Assembly (NCBI GenBank): GCA_003456175.1
Contig: DMPB01000177.1
Span: 32,391 to 42,429, forward strand
Source of the DNA: Chitinophagaceae bacterium
GTDB lineage: Bacteria; Bacteroidota; Bacteroidia; Chitinophagales; Chitinophagaceae
Direction of reading: 5' to 3'
DNA: 10,039 nt
Part shown: piece after piece, positions 1-6,215 of the stretch
Layout: every line of letters begins with the position of its first letter
Position numbering within the stretch: the stretch's first letter is position 1
Notes under the pieces: model-generated
Told to the model about the DNA's origin: nothing
The model's database searches: none
Seen by the model: the letters and a program-made list of their open reading frames with translations, nothing else
Translations under genes and position numbers: made by a program

Positions 1-126
1 ATTTCAAAGATTAAATAGCTGCTCTAAGTGGTTGTATTCTCGGTACCGCAGGATACTATCCTACTTTGGCAAATATATAAGTCATTGTAAACCAATGAGA
101 TAGTAAATAAAAAAATAATCGACACC
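1..126. other. Left edge, no supported gene
   Basis: No gene is supported here. One plus-strand frame is open from base 2 to a stop at 101-103, giving 33 residues rich in Arg, Tyr and Ser that match nothing I recognise. It could be the tail of an upstream gene, but a frame this short is expected by chance. A 13-base perfect palindrome, AGGATACTATCCT, lies at 50-62. No tRNA or rRNA signature was seen. Confidence 0.5.
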
Positions 127-142
127 TCATTTACCGAAAGGT
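127..142 (+). repeat. Intergenic 16-base motif, copy A
   Basis: TCATTTACCGAAAGGT, one of three copies of TCATTTACCGWAAGGT in the window. It ends 49 bases before the lipoprotein start codon, the same spacing as copy C to its gene. As RNA it can form a short ACC/GGU stem closed by a GAAA (GNRA-type) tetraloop. The role is unknown; a regulatory site or leader RNA element is inferred from position. Confidence 0.7.
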
Positions 143-191
143 TACCTCTGTTTCTTGAAATAATTTCTATTTTACTAAAAATTCGTCCAAC

Positions 192-2261
192 ATGAAAATA
201 AAATACGTGCTTTCGTTGATAACGATATTGCTTTTTGTAGTATCGTGTAAGCGAAATATTGAAGAGCTAACGCCAAAATCTGGCACTAAAATTTCTAACT
301 TAATTGCTGCAAGATTTGAAAACAATCAACAAATACTCAATAGCAGGGTAAAAACACAGCAAAAAGGGGTGCTAGAGATACAAAAGACAAGTAAAACCGC
401 TAGCAGGCCAGCCGCTACTGTACTTGCAACTCCGTATCCGATGGTTGAATTAGGATCAATTGTAACGCCATTGGTAAATGGACAGGAAACTGTTGTTAGT
501 GATATTGAACCAATTGGTTTTGGCAATAGATTAACAGCAATTTCGTACCGCAGAAAAAATGGAGCTTTTGCTGGTGGTATTGATATTATTGCTTTTGACA
601 ATAATGGGAACATGAACATTGTTAGTTCTGTTACTTTTAACAATACCGACATCTACAGTATTCGTAAAACAAGTTCTCCCCTAGGCGGCCTCCGACTACA
701 TTTCACGGGTAGTGTTAATATTACCAACCAACCATCTCCAACAGCAGCAGTTTTCGGATATGTTGATCTTGCTACTAATGGCACTTTCAATGGTACCATG
801 CAGGCGGTACAAGCACCAAGCGATATTGCCTACGATATTGTAATTGGTGCTAACAGCAACCCTTACGAGGTATATGTAGTAACCGGACAAAGCCAATCGA
901 ATCAAAACAGCAACAATGGTAGCTTTTTAGTACGCTATAACTACGATACCAATACACTTGTGCAAATACCTATTGTAGACGGACGATCCATTTCATTTTT
1001 TGATGCATCTTATGCCTACCCATACATTATGGTGTATTGTGGCGATGGAAAAATTCGCCGATTCGATGCTAACAACCTGAACGCAGCAGGCATCTTCAGC
1101 AGTCTTGAAGATAATGTGCCTTATGCCAAGAGAAAAATCACTCAATTATCCGATACCAAAATGTTGGTAGCCGATGGTAGAGGCGGTATCAAATACCTCA
1201 ATAGCAACGATGGTAGCCTTATCGATCAAATTCATATGCCTAACAGCTGGCCTTATGGCAACCCTGACTCACTAGCAAGTTTCGATTTAAGTTTAACTTC
1301 TGGTATGGGCATATTTGCAGCCAATGGTACAGCCGGGTTATATATGTTTCATTTCAATAATGGCGGTAATGCACTTGAACTAACAGGCTCGGTACAACTC
1401 GATAATGGTAGCTCTGCTGTTACGGCTATTGCCGCTCAAGATAATTTTGTTGTTGTTGGTACCAATAATGGCACCAAAATTATTCGGGTTGATAATTTTA
1501 GTAGTATACCTAATGCCAATTGTATCGGACTGAGTATGTACCCCGGAGATAAAGATTTTGAACTTTGGCGTTATGGTACTAGTGCTGCTTTCGCTGGCCC
1601 ACTTGGCCTACAAACCATGCACGTGTATGGTAATTATACCCATTGTGGCAATATTGCAGTAAGCAAAAGCCTTACAGATAGTGCTAATTCTACTATTACT
1701 ATTAACGGTAACCTATATCAAGGCTATACAAATAGTACGTTTTACACTAGCGTAGAACCAGGTGCTACCCTTGCGGTAAATGGTAATGTAACCATCTACG
1801 GCGATTTAATGTTAGAGGGTACGCTTCAAATGCAGCCCAACAGTACGTTAGCAGTATATGGTCGTATTATTCGCAGCGCCAATAGTCGCATTATTGGTAA
1901 TCCAGAGCTATTGGCTGGTAGCGCCGATACTACACTTGGTGCAAGCAGCAATACCAGAATACCACTAGCAAGTGCCTCTAATTTATTTCCGGCTGCTTCG
2001 CAAGGGTTTGTTGTATACGGAGCACAAGCTACTAACGTTGGCGAATACATAGAGTTTAATGCTATCTTCCCACGTAATATGAACTATATGCGTAGGTATG
2101 TAGTTCGTGTGAATGGAGTACCACACTTCAATTTCGATTGCTCGCATTACTACATGGGTGCCACATTACGTTATAAACTACCCAATGGTACTGTGATCAG
2201 CAGAATTATTCCTACCACCAATTTCGATCCAAATTTTACGCCAGTACCTATCGACTTTTAA
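192..2261 (+). CDS. Large secreted lipoprotein, beta-propeller-like plus beta-solenoid-like regions
   Basis: A 689-residue protein of unknown function. Residues 1-18 are a lipoprotein signal peptide (KIK, then a hydrophobic core) ending in a VVSC lipobox, so Cys19 is the likely lipidated residue and the protein is probably anchored in the outer membrane. Residues about 85-435 are beta-rich, with repeated strand-turn units such as LVADGRGGIKYL and FVVVGTNNGTKIIRVD, resembling LVIVD/WD-like beta-propeller blades. Residues about 495-575 carry short repeats of the kind TLAVNGNVTIYGDLML and TLAVYGRI, suggesting a beta-solenoid. The rest, to residue 689, is not recognised. It is not in an operon: a strong terminator follows it, and motif copy A lies 49 bases upstream of the start. 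No clear -33/-7 promoter pair was found. The start at 192 is chosen because it begins the signal peptide. Lipoprotein status is fairly certain; fold assignments are inferences from pattern. Confidence 0.9.
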   Translation: MKIKYVLSLITILLFVVSCKRNIEELTPKSGTKISNLIAARFENNQQILNSRVKTQQKGVLEIQKTSKTASRPAATVLATPYPMVELGSIVTPLVNGQETVVSDIEPIGFGNRLTAISYRRKNGAFAGGIDIIAFDNNGNMNIVSSVTFNNTDIYSIRKTSSPLGGLRLHFTGSVNITNQPSPTAAVFGYVDLATNGTFNGTMQAVQAPSDIAYDIVIGANSNPYEVYVVTGQSQSNQNSNNGSFLVRYNYDTNTLVQIPIVDGRSISFFDASYAYPYIMVYCGDGKIRRFDANNLNAAGIFSSLEDNVPYAKRKITQLSDTKMLVADGRGGIKYLNSNDGSLIDQIHMPNSWPYGNPDSLASFDLSLTSGMGIFAANGTAGLYMFHFNNGGNALELTGSVQLDNGSSAVTAIAAQDNFVVVGTNNGTKIIRVDNFSSIPNANCIGLSMYPGDKDFELWRYGTSAAFAGPLGLQTMHVYGNYTHCGNIAVSKSLTDSANSTITINGNLYQGYTNSTFYTSVEPGATLAVNGNVTIYGDLMLEGTLQMQPNSTLAVYGRIIRSANSRIIGNPELLAGSADTTLGASSNTRIPLASASNLFPAASQGFVVYGAQATNVGEYIEFNAIFPRNMNYMRRYVVRVNGVPHFNFDCSHYYMGATLRYKLPNGTVISRIIPTTNFDPNFTPVPIDF

Positions 2262-2286
2262 CCTTATTTCCCTGTACCAGCATACT

Positions 2287-2321
2287 AGCGGGACTACTAA
2301 AAGGTAGTCCCGCTTCGTTTT
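2287..2321 (+). terminator. Intrinsic terminator after the lipoprotein gene
   Basis: A perfect 11-bp stem (AGCGGGACTAC at 2287-2297 with GTAGTCCCGCT at 2304-2314) has a six-base loop TAAAAG and is followed by TTTT at 2318-2321. It starts 26 bases after the lipoprotein stop codon and separates that gene from trmB. Confidence 0.9.
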
Positions 2322-2327
2322 AGCCCT

Positions 2328-2335
2328 TACTTTTG
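2328..2335 (+). promoter_or_regulatory. Candidate -7 box for trmB
   Basis: TACTTTTG fits the Bacteroidota -7 consensus TAnnTTTG exactly and sits just after the terminator. Its last base is six bases before the trmB ATG at 2341, so transcription would begin at or very near the start codon, giving a leaderless or nearly leaderless mRNA. No TTG -33 element is seen at the expected distance, which lowers confidence. Confidence 0.4.
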
Positions 2336-2340
2336 CCCAC

Positions 2341-3051
2341 ATGGCTTATAATAAATTAGAACGTTTTGCAGCTATCAAAACATTTAAAAATGTATTTGAG
2401 TATCCTACCGATAGCAAAGGCAAGTGGCAACAATATTTTCCTCAAGAACAGCCCATTACCCTCGAACTTGCCTGCGGCAAAGGTGAATATGCGGTTGGTT
2501 TAGCTGCACTATATTCACAGCGTAATTTTATAGGTGTAGATGTTAAAGGCAACCGTATGTATGTAGGTGCAAAACATGCACTTGCGAACGAATTACACAA
2601 CGTTTGTTTTCTACGCACTCAAATTGAGCAAATAGAACAATTTTTTGGAGCGAACGAAATAGCTGAAATCTGGATAACCTTTCCAGATCCGCAACTACGT
2701 TGGAGCAAAATGAAAAAAAGACTTACTCATCCACGATTTTTACGCCGTTACCAACAGTTTCTTGCTCCCAATGGGTTAGTTCATTTGAAAACAGATAGTC
2801 CTGATTTATACAACTTTACCAAAGCAGTTATCAACTTATACGATTTACCATTGTTACACGATACGGATGACCTTTATCAAAGTTCTTTGTATGTGAACGA
2901 ACTTCGCATTAAAACACATTACGAGGGCTTAGATATTGCTGGCAGCAAAAAAATTCATTACTTACAATTTCAGTTGCCGCACAAAGAGCTTCCAATAACA
3001 TTAGATGATACGCTAAAAAACATGTTTCGTGACGACGCAGCCATTTCTTGA
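2341..3051 (+). CDS. trmB: tRNA (guanine-N7)-methyltransferase TrmB
   Basis: TrmB transfers a methyl group from S-adenosylmethionine to N7 of guanosine 46 in the variable loop of certain tRNAs, in the cytoplasm. The 236 residues are full length for the family. Seen in the sequence: the SAM-binding motif LELACGKGEY at 41-50; NFIGVDVKGNR at 62-72, the acidic second strand; the family hallmark FPDPQLRWSKMKKRL at 114-128, where many homologues have FPDPW and then a KKRH-like run; KTD at 150-152; and the TxYE-type motif THYE at 192-195. The ATG at 2341 is the first in frame after the upstream terminator. The last 23 bases overlap the next gene, which suggests translational coupling. Confidence 0.95.
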   Translation: MAYNKLERFAAIKTFKNVFEYPTDSKGKWQQYFPQEQPITLELACGKGEYAVGLAALYSQRNFIGVDVKGNRMYVGAKHALANELHNVCFLRTQIEQIEQFFGANEIAEIWITFPDPQLRWSKMKKRLTHPRFLRRYQQFLAPNGLVHLKTDSPDLYNFTKAVINLYDLPLLHDTDDLYQSSLYVNELRIKTHYEGLDIAGSKKIHYLQFQLPHKELPITLDDTLKNMFRDDAAIS

Positions 3052-3238
3052 AAAAGTACATTTCTATTATAACCAACAAGGCATGATGGTACTCACCGAA
3101 CAGTATCACCTAGAACGCGGCTATTGCTGCGGTAATGGCTGCCTGCATTGCCCTTTCGAATACGATTGCGTACCCGAACCCCGGCGAAGCTTTCTGCTGG
3201 CCGAAAAGGCAAGCAACGCTGCCACATCAACTTCTTAA
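3029..3238 (+). CDS. Small Cys-rich DUF5522-like protein
   Basis: A 69-residue protein of unknown function, recognised by the pattern FYYNQQG, then TEQYHLERGYCCGNGCLHC at 23-41, as in the small DUF5522 family of Bacteroidota. Cys33, Cys34, Cys38 and Cys41, with His40, form a compact cluster that may bind a metal or iron-sulfur centre; this is inference. The start is taken as GTG at 3029. An in-frame stop lies at 3014-3016, and the next ATG, at 3083, would remove the conserved FYYN segment. The gene overlaps trmB by 23 bases and ends 12 bases before the next gene, so the three probably share a transcript. The C-terminal tail after about residue 50 looks variable. Confidence 0.8.
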   Translation: MTTQPFLEKVHFYYNQQGMMVLTEQYHLERGYCCGNGCLHCPFEYDCVPEPRRSFLLAEKASNAATSTS

Positions 3239-3250
3239 ACCGCAAGCTTT

Positions 3251-3646
3251 ATGGCAAAGGCAAAACATCGCATTAAAGCAAATACGGCATTATTGTCTGT
3301 TGGTATGCAAAAGCATGCTAACTTTTTTGAAAATGTGTGGCAGGTGGTATGCTTAATACCTAAGGGTAGGGTTACTACCTATGGCGCTATTGGCAAGTAT
3401 TTGGGCAGTGGTAGTAGTGCTCGAATGGTAGGTTGGGCTATGAATGCTAGTTTTCAATGCAGTGTGGCAGTGCCGGCACATAGGGTTGTGAATAGAAATG
3501 GTGCCCTTACGGGTAAAATACACTTTGCTACGCCTACAGCTATGCAAGAAGCATTGGAAGCTGAAGGTATTACCATAGTTAACGATATAGTGCAAGATTT
3601 TGATGCTTTGTTCTGGGATCCGAGTATTGCTTTGGGGTTTGAATAG
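3251..3646 (+). CDS. Alkyltransferase-like protein (MGMT family, no catalytic Cys)
   Basis: This belongs to the O6-alkylguanine-DNA alkyltransferase DNA-binding family. It has IPKGRVTTYGAIGKYLG at 36-52 (recognition helix region with Tyr44), SSARMVGWAMN at 55-65 with the Arg58 nucleotide-flipping finger, and PAHRVVNRNG at 75-84. In true alkyltransferases the last motif is PCHRV with the acceptor Cys; here it is Ala76, so self-alkylating repair is not expected. Such alkyltransferase-like proteins are known to bind O6-alkylguanine and pass the lesion to nucleotide excision repair. At 131 residues it lacks the N-terminal domain of Ada/Ogt. The start may be ATG 3251 or ATG 3305 (Met19, just before the conserved FFENV); the upstream one fits the tight spacing to the preceding gene. 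No convincing terminator follows. Confidence 0.9.
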   Translation: MAKAKHRIKANTALLSVGMQKHANFFENVWQVVCLIPKGRVTTYGAIGKYLGSGSSARMVGWAMNASFQCSVAVPAHRVVNRNGALTGKIHFATPTAMQEALEAEGITIVNDIVQDFDALFWDPSIALGFE

Positions 3647-3650
3647 CAAT

Positions 3651-3666
3651 TCATTTACCGTAAGGT
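3651..3666 (+). repeat. Intergenic 16-base motif, copy B
   Basis: TCATTTACCGTAAGGT, identical to copy C. It begins five bases after the alkyltransferase-like stop codon, in the gap between the two convergent gene blocks. A TACC/GGTA stem with a GTAA loop is possible over 3656-3667, but it is too weak for a terminator. No start codon lies 49 bases downstream, unlike copies A and C. Confidence 0.7.
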
Positions 3667-3695
3667 ACAACTGCATTATACATCTCAAACAACGC

Positions 3696-4157
3696 TTACC
3701 AATTACCAAATAAAGCTGCTCGTTGAACATCTAACTGTCCGGCAGCAAGTATAGGATGTGGCCTTTGCATGAACAACATAAGCCATGTGAACCCTAATAA
3801 TAATTCAATACTCCAATGCATGGTAAGCCAGAATGCTGCTAACACCAAAACCAATGCAAAGCTTTGCAATAACAGTTCTGTGAACAGTAGCTGCTTATAG
3901 GGCTTCAATTTATCGCTTAGCGATGCACCACTGCGTACTACGGGTAGTTGCTTTTTATAGATTCTAAAACAAAGAAAGCTACTCAACATAGTATAGAGTA
4001 CTACAAAAGTTTGTACATAGTTGAAGTTGGTAGTACCTGCTTTAAATACGGGCGGCACTGGCATTAACTTCATTACTATATAGGCCACAAAGGCAGCTAC
4101 TAATACAGCATTAAACTGTTGTAATAGCTGCTTTATTGTAGGATGCAGTAGATTCAT
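3696..4157 (-). CDS. Unrecognised four-helix membrane protein
   Basis: I do not recognise this 153-residue protein. Four hydrophobic segments are visible, at about 15-34, 46-64, 94-113 and 115-130. A basic loop lies at 65-92 (RIYKKQ and SDKLKPYK), and a short polar tail contains QRPHP and ends in GNW. There is no signal peptide cleavage site and no Cys pair. A His in the tail (His134) and another in the third-fourth hairpin (His114) are the only potential metal ligands standing out. Its ATG is one base after the DUF420 stop codon (TAA-T-ATG), so it is almost certainly co-translated with that assembly factor. A role in oxidase assembly or in the membrane environment of the complex is inferred only from that position. 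It is last in the minus-strand cluster, with no clear terminator behind it. Confidence 0.85.
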   Translation of the reverse strand: MNLLHPTIKQLLQQFNAVLVAAFVAYIVMKLMPVPPVFKAGTTNFNYVQTFVVLYTMLSSFLCFRIYKKQLPVVRSGASLSDKLKPYKQLLFTELLLQSFALVLVLAAFWLTMHWSIELLLGFTWLMLFMQRPHPILAAGQLDVQRAALFGNW

Positions 4158-4158
4158 A

Positions 4159-4755
4159 TTATTGATAGTACGGACTTATAAACCAATATACAATAGGGCC
4201 AGTTATAGCAACATACAACCATAAAGGCCAAGTGTATTTCGCTAAGGTTTTGTGCTTCTGAAATTCTGAGGTTAAGGCTCGGTAAGCCGTGTACAAAATG
4301 AAGGGTAAGATTACTGCTGCTAAAAAAATATGCGTCAATAATAATGCTAAGTACAACATACGCATAGAGCCTACAGCCAACTTCTCTTCTTCTGAAACAA
4401 TACCATCGTGGTTAGCATCACCAAACTTGGCTTCGCCTGCAAGTAGGTGATGTGCTATATAACTTACTAGGAATAGTACAGACAGTACTAAGGCGGTCAT
4501 CATCATTTTTTTATGAAGAATGTATTTGCCTTGTTTTACCGCTATAAGTGCTGCTACTAGTAATACCGCGATAATGGTATTGATGAGGGCATTGATTTGC
4601 GCAAAAATATGCACATCGAAACCTACATCTACTTTAAGCTGTACACGACCAAGTGTAACAACAACGGCAAATACAACAACTGAAAAGATGCCAATAAGCC
4701 AAGCTGCTTTGGTATCGTTCTTTTGTAGTGCTGGGGGTAATAATTGTTGCGACAT
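4159..4755 (-). CDS. DUF420 membrane protein, CtaM-like oxidase assembly factor
   Basis: A 198-residue integral membrane protein with about five helices, at roughly 18-36, 53-73, 85-104, 131-155 and 175-193. The arrangement of His residues (His49, His81, His102-His103, His142) around KYILHKKMMMTALVLS and FLVSYIAHHLL is that of the DUF420 family. The firmicute member CtaM (YozB) is needed for maturation of heme A-containing oxidases. A similar role here fits its place behind oxidase subunits and the SCO gene. The loop between helices three and four holds DANHDGIVSEEE at 113-124, which matches an EF-hand calcium loop at positions 1, 3, 5, 6, 8, 9 and 12. The gene lies 21 bases behind the SCO gene and one base ahead of the next, in one transcription unit. 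Confidence 0.88.
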   Translation of the reverse strand: MSQQLLPPALQKNDTKAAWLIGIFSVVVFAVVVTLGRVQLKVDVGFDVHIFAQINALINTIIAVLLVAALIAVKQGKYILHKKMMMTALVLSVLFLVSYIAHHLLAGEAKFGDANHDGIVSEEEKLAVGSMRMLYLALLLTHIFLAAVILPFILYTAYRALTSEFQKHKTLAKYTWPLWLYVAITGPIVYWFISPYYQ

Positions 4756-4776
4756 ATTACGATGGTTAGAGTTAAG

Positions 4777-5592
4777 TTATGCTATTTCTGATTTTCGCTT
4801 TTTGTTGAGATAGGTTACCATTAAAATGGTAATTACAGTTGCCATTCCAAAGAAAATAGCCATAGTACTAGGGTCGAAGGGTAGCTTGCGCCGACCTTTC
4901 TTTTCTTTTTCGAGCATCAGCAGACCAATATCTTCACTTAGCTTTTTAATATCTTCTTTTTGCAGACCATGGTAGTAGCCTCTTACCTTCATATGCTTAT
5001 CAATCAACACGAACCTATCGGAATGGGCGAAAGTGCTATCTACCGGATGATCTTCGAACTTGTTAATGCGTAACTCTTCGAAAATGAATTGATAAATGCT
5101 ATCTCTATTTCCCGTAAGGAACCACCAATTATCGTGATTGGCATTGAACTTATCAGCATAGGTTTTCAATTTCGCCGACGAATCTCTATCGGGATCAATA
5201 CTGATACTCAAGAAATGCACAATGCTACTATCTACTTTTCGACGTGTATTACCACCTTTTAAGAAACTAGCTTGCATGGTAGCCATATTGCGTGTAAGAC
5301 CCGGACAAATGGTGCCACAATGCGTGAAGATGAGGTTGGCTACAATAATCTTACCTTGTAGTTGGTGCAAGCTTACCGTATCGCCGAGTTGATTAACGAG
5401 CTGTATATTTTTGGTTTTATGCCATACAGTGTCTGTAGTTACCTTACCATCTATGGTTTGTGTAACAACAGTATCCATAAGGTAGTGACGGGGCATGTGC
5501 ACCGCTCGTTCACTAAAATATTTGACTAACAAGTAACAAGTACTTGGTATAAGAATGGCAATACACAATGCCAGTGCTGCGTTTTTTTTCAT
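4777..5592 (-). CDS. SCO1/SenC/PrrC copper chaperone
   Basis: SCO proteins deliver copper to the Cu-A site of oxidase subunit II from the periplasmic side. This one has 271 residues: an N-terminal membrane anchor (about 5-24), then a thioredoxin-fold domain. Its copper site is visible as Cys92 and Cys96 in FTHCGTICPG (CxxxC) plus His190 in HSDRFVLID. SISIDPDRDS at 129-138 is also typical. Unlike the minimal single-anchor form, it has a second hydrophobic segment at about 242-262 followed by KKRK, so the protein should cross the membrane twice with both ends in the cytoplasm. The gene follows a terminator by 12 bases, so it may be transcribed separately from the oxidase subunits. DUF420 and the last membrane protein follow closely. 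Confidence 0.93.
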   Translation of the reverse strand: MKKNAALALCIAILIPSTCYLLVKYFSERAVHMPRHYLMDTVVTQTIDGKVTTDTVWHKTKNIQLVNQLGDTVSLHQLQGKIIVANLIFTHCGTICPGLTRNMATMQASFLKGGNTRRKVDSSIVHFLSISIDPDRDSSAKLKTYADKFNANHDNWWFLTGNRDSIYQFIFEELRINKFEDHPVDSTFAHSDRFVLIDKHMKVRGYYHGLQKEDIKKLSEDIGLLMLEKEKKGRRKLPFDPSTMAIFFGMATVITILMVTYLNKKRKSEIA

Positions 5593-5604
5593 AGTACATC
5601 CTAT

Positions 5605-5629
5605 AAAAAAACCACCGCTAGGCAGTGGT
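5605..5629 (-). terminator. Intrinsic terminator between subunit IV and SCO genes
   Basis: On the minus strand ACCACTGC (5629-5622) pairs with GCGGTGGT (5618-5611) around a CTA loop, giving eight pairs with one G-U, followed by T at 5610-5605. On the plus strand the wobble position becomes a C-A mismatch, so it is built to act on minus-strand transcripts. It ends 12 bases before the SCO start codon. Confidence 0.8.
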
Positions 5630-5648
5630 TTTATATAAACATATTTTA

Positions 5649-5674
5649 TAGCTACTAAGTTGCATTAATAGCTA
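5649..5674 (-). other. Stem-loop after the subunit IV gene
   Basis: Minus-strand RNA can form a 10-pair stem (TAGCTATTAA at 5674-5665 with TTAGTAGCTA at 5658-5649), with one G-U and a six-base loop TGCAAC. It begins 11 bases after the subunit IV stop. No T-run follows, so it is not itself a terminator; a role in protecting the 3' end of the mRNA is possible. The wobble is a mismatch on the other strand, again favouring the minus orientation. Confidence 0.6.
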
Positions 5675-5685
5675 GTAATTTGAGA

Positions 5686-6159
5686 TTAGTGCCCTTTCTG
5701 CTCTGGATGCTTTACCTCAGAACCATGAGTACCACCACCGTGTGCTGGCGCAGGAACCTTGGTTTTACTACGTTCTAACTTATAGCTATCGTAAGAGTTA
5801 TTAAGGTTTCTGTAAGAGTTACCATCGGCTAAAAAAGCAATGATAAACCATATGAACAATGTTAGCGGCACAACAATTGTCATAATCATGTTCTTTAGCT
5901 CATGTTTTAAGTGCATGAAATAAGCCACAATATAGAAGGCCTTAACAATCATGAATATGAGAATCACACCTTTAACAAATAGTACTAAACCACTGCCCCA
6001 GGTTGTGTGGTTCTTAAATAACATGTAACCTAAAATCAACTCAATGATGGTAAAGATGGTTAGGTAGATAGTTACCTTCTTAACCTCTTTTTTAGCTGCA
6101 GCATAGGTTTCTGGTGTTGCAGCATGCAAATGGTACTCTGGTGTATGTGTATGTTCCAT
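5686..6159 (-). CDS. Cytochrome c oxidase subunit IV-like protein
   Basis: A small accessory subunit of the bacterial oxidase, in the inner membrane. It has 157 residues from the ATG at 6159. A longer in-frame start at 6252 would overlap the preceding subunit III gene and add a Cys- and Tyr-rich tail that looks like translated intergenic DNA, so the inner start is preferred. Three membrane helices lie at about 29-48, 57-82 and 91-112, with KAFYIVAYFMHLKHE at 73-87 typical of the family. Both tails are rich in His: MEHTHTPEYHLH at the start and HGGGTHGSEVKHPEQKGH at the end. The gene follows subunit III by 56 bases, and two stem-loops follow it. Confidence 0.85.
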   Translation of the reverse strand: MEHTHTPEYHLHAATPETYAAAKKEVKKVTIYLTIFTIIELILGYMLFKNHTTWGSGLVLFVKGVILIFMIVKAFYIVAYFMHLKHELKNMIMTIVVPLTLFIWFIIAFLADGNSYRNLNNSYDSYKLERSKTKVPAPAHGGGTHGSEVKHPEQKGH

Positions 6160-6215
6160 AAAAATATTAACTCTTAGGTAAGTACAATAATGTAGAAAAT
6201 AGGTATAGCAATGCT

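Noticed and set aside
2..103. Open plus-strand frame at the left edge as the tail of an upstream gene
   Set aside because: Only 33 codons, no recognisable residues, and a frame of this length is common by chance.
3353..3730. A 125-codon minus-strand frame opposite the alkyltransferase-like gene
   Set aside because: It lies wholly opposite a well-supported gene and the end of another, and its composition is that of an antisense shadow.
5114..5121. CCGTAAGG inside the SCO gene as another motif copy
   Set aside because: Only the eight-base core matches, the flanks do not, and it is in coding sequence.
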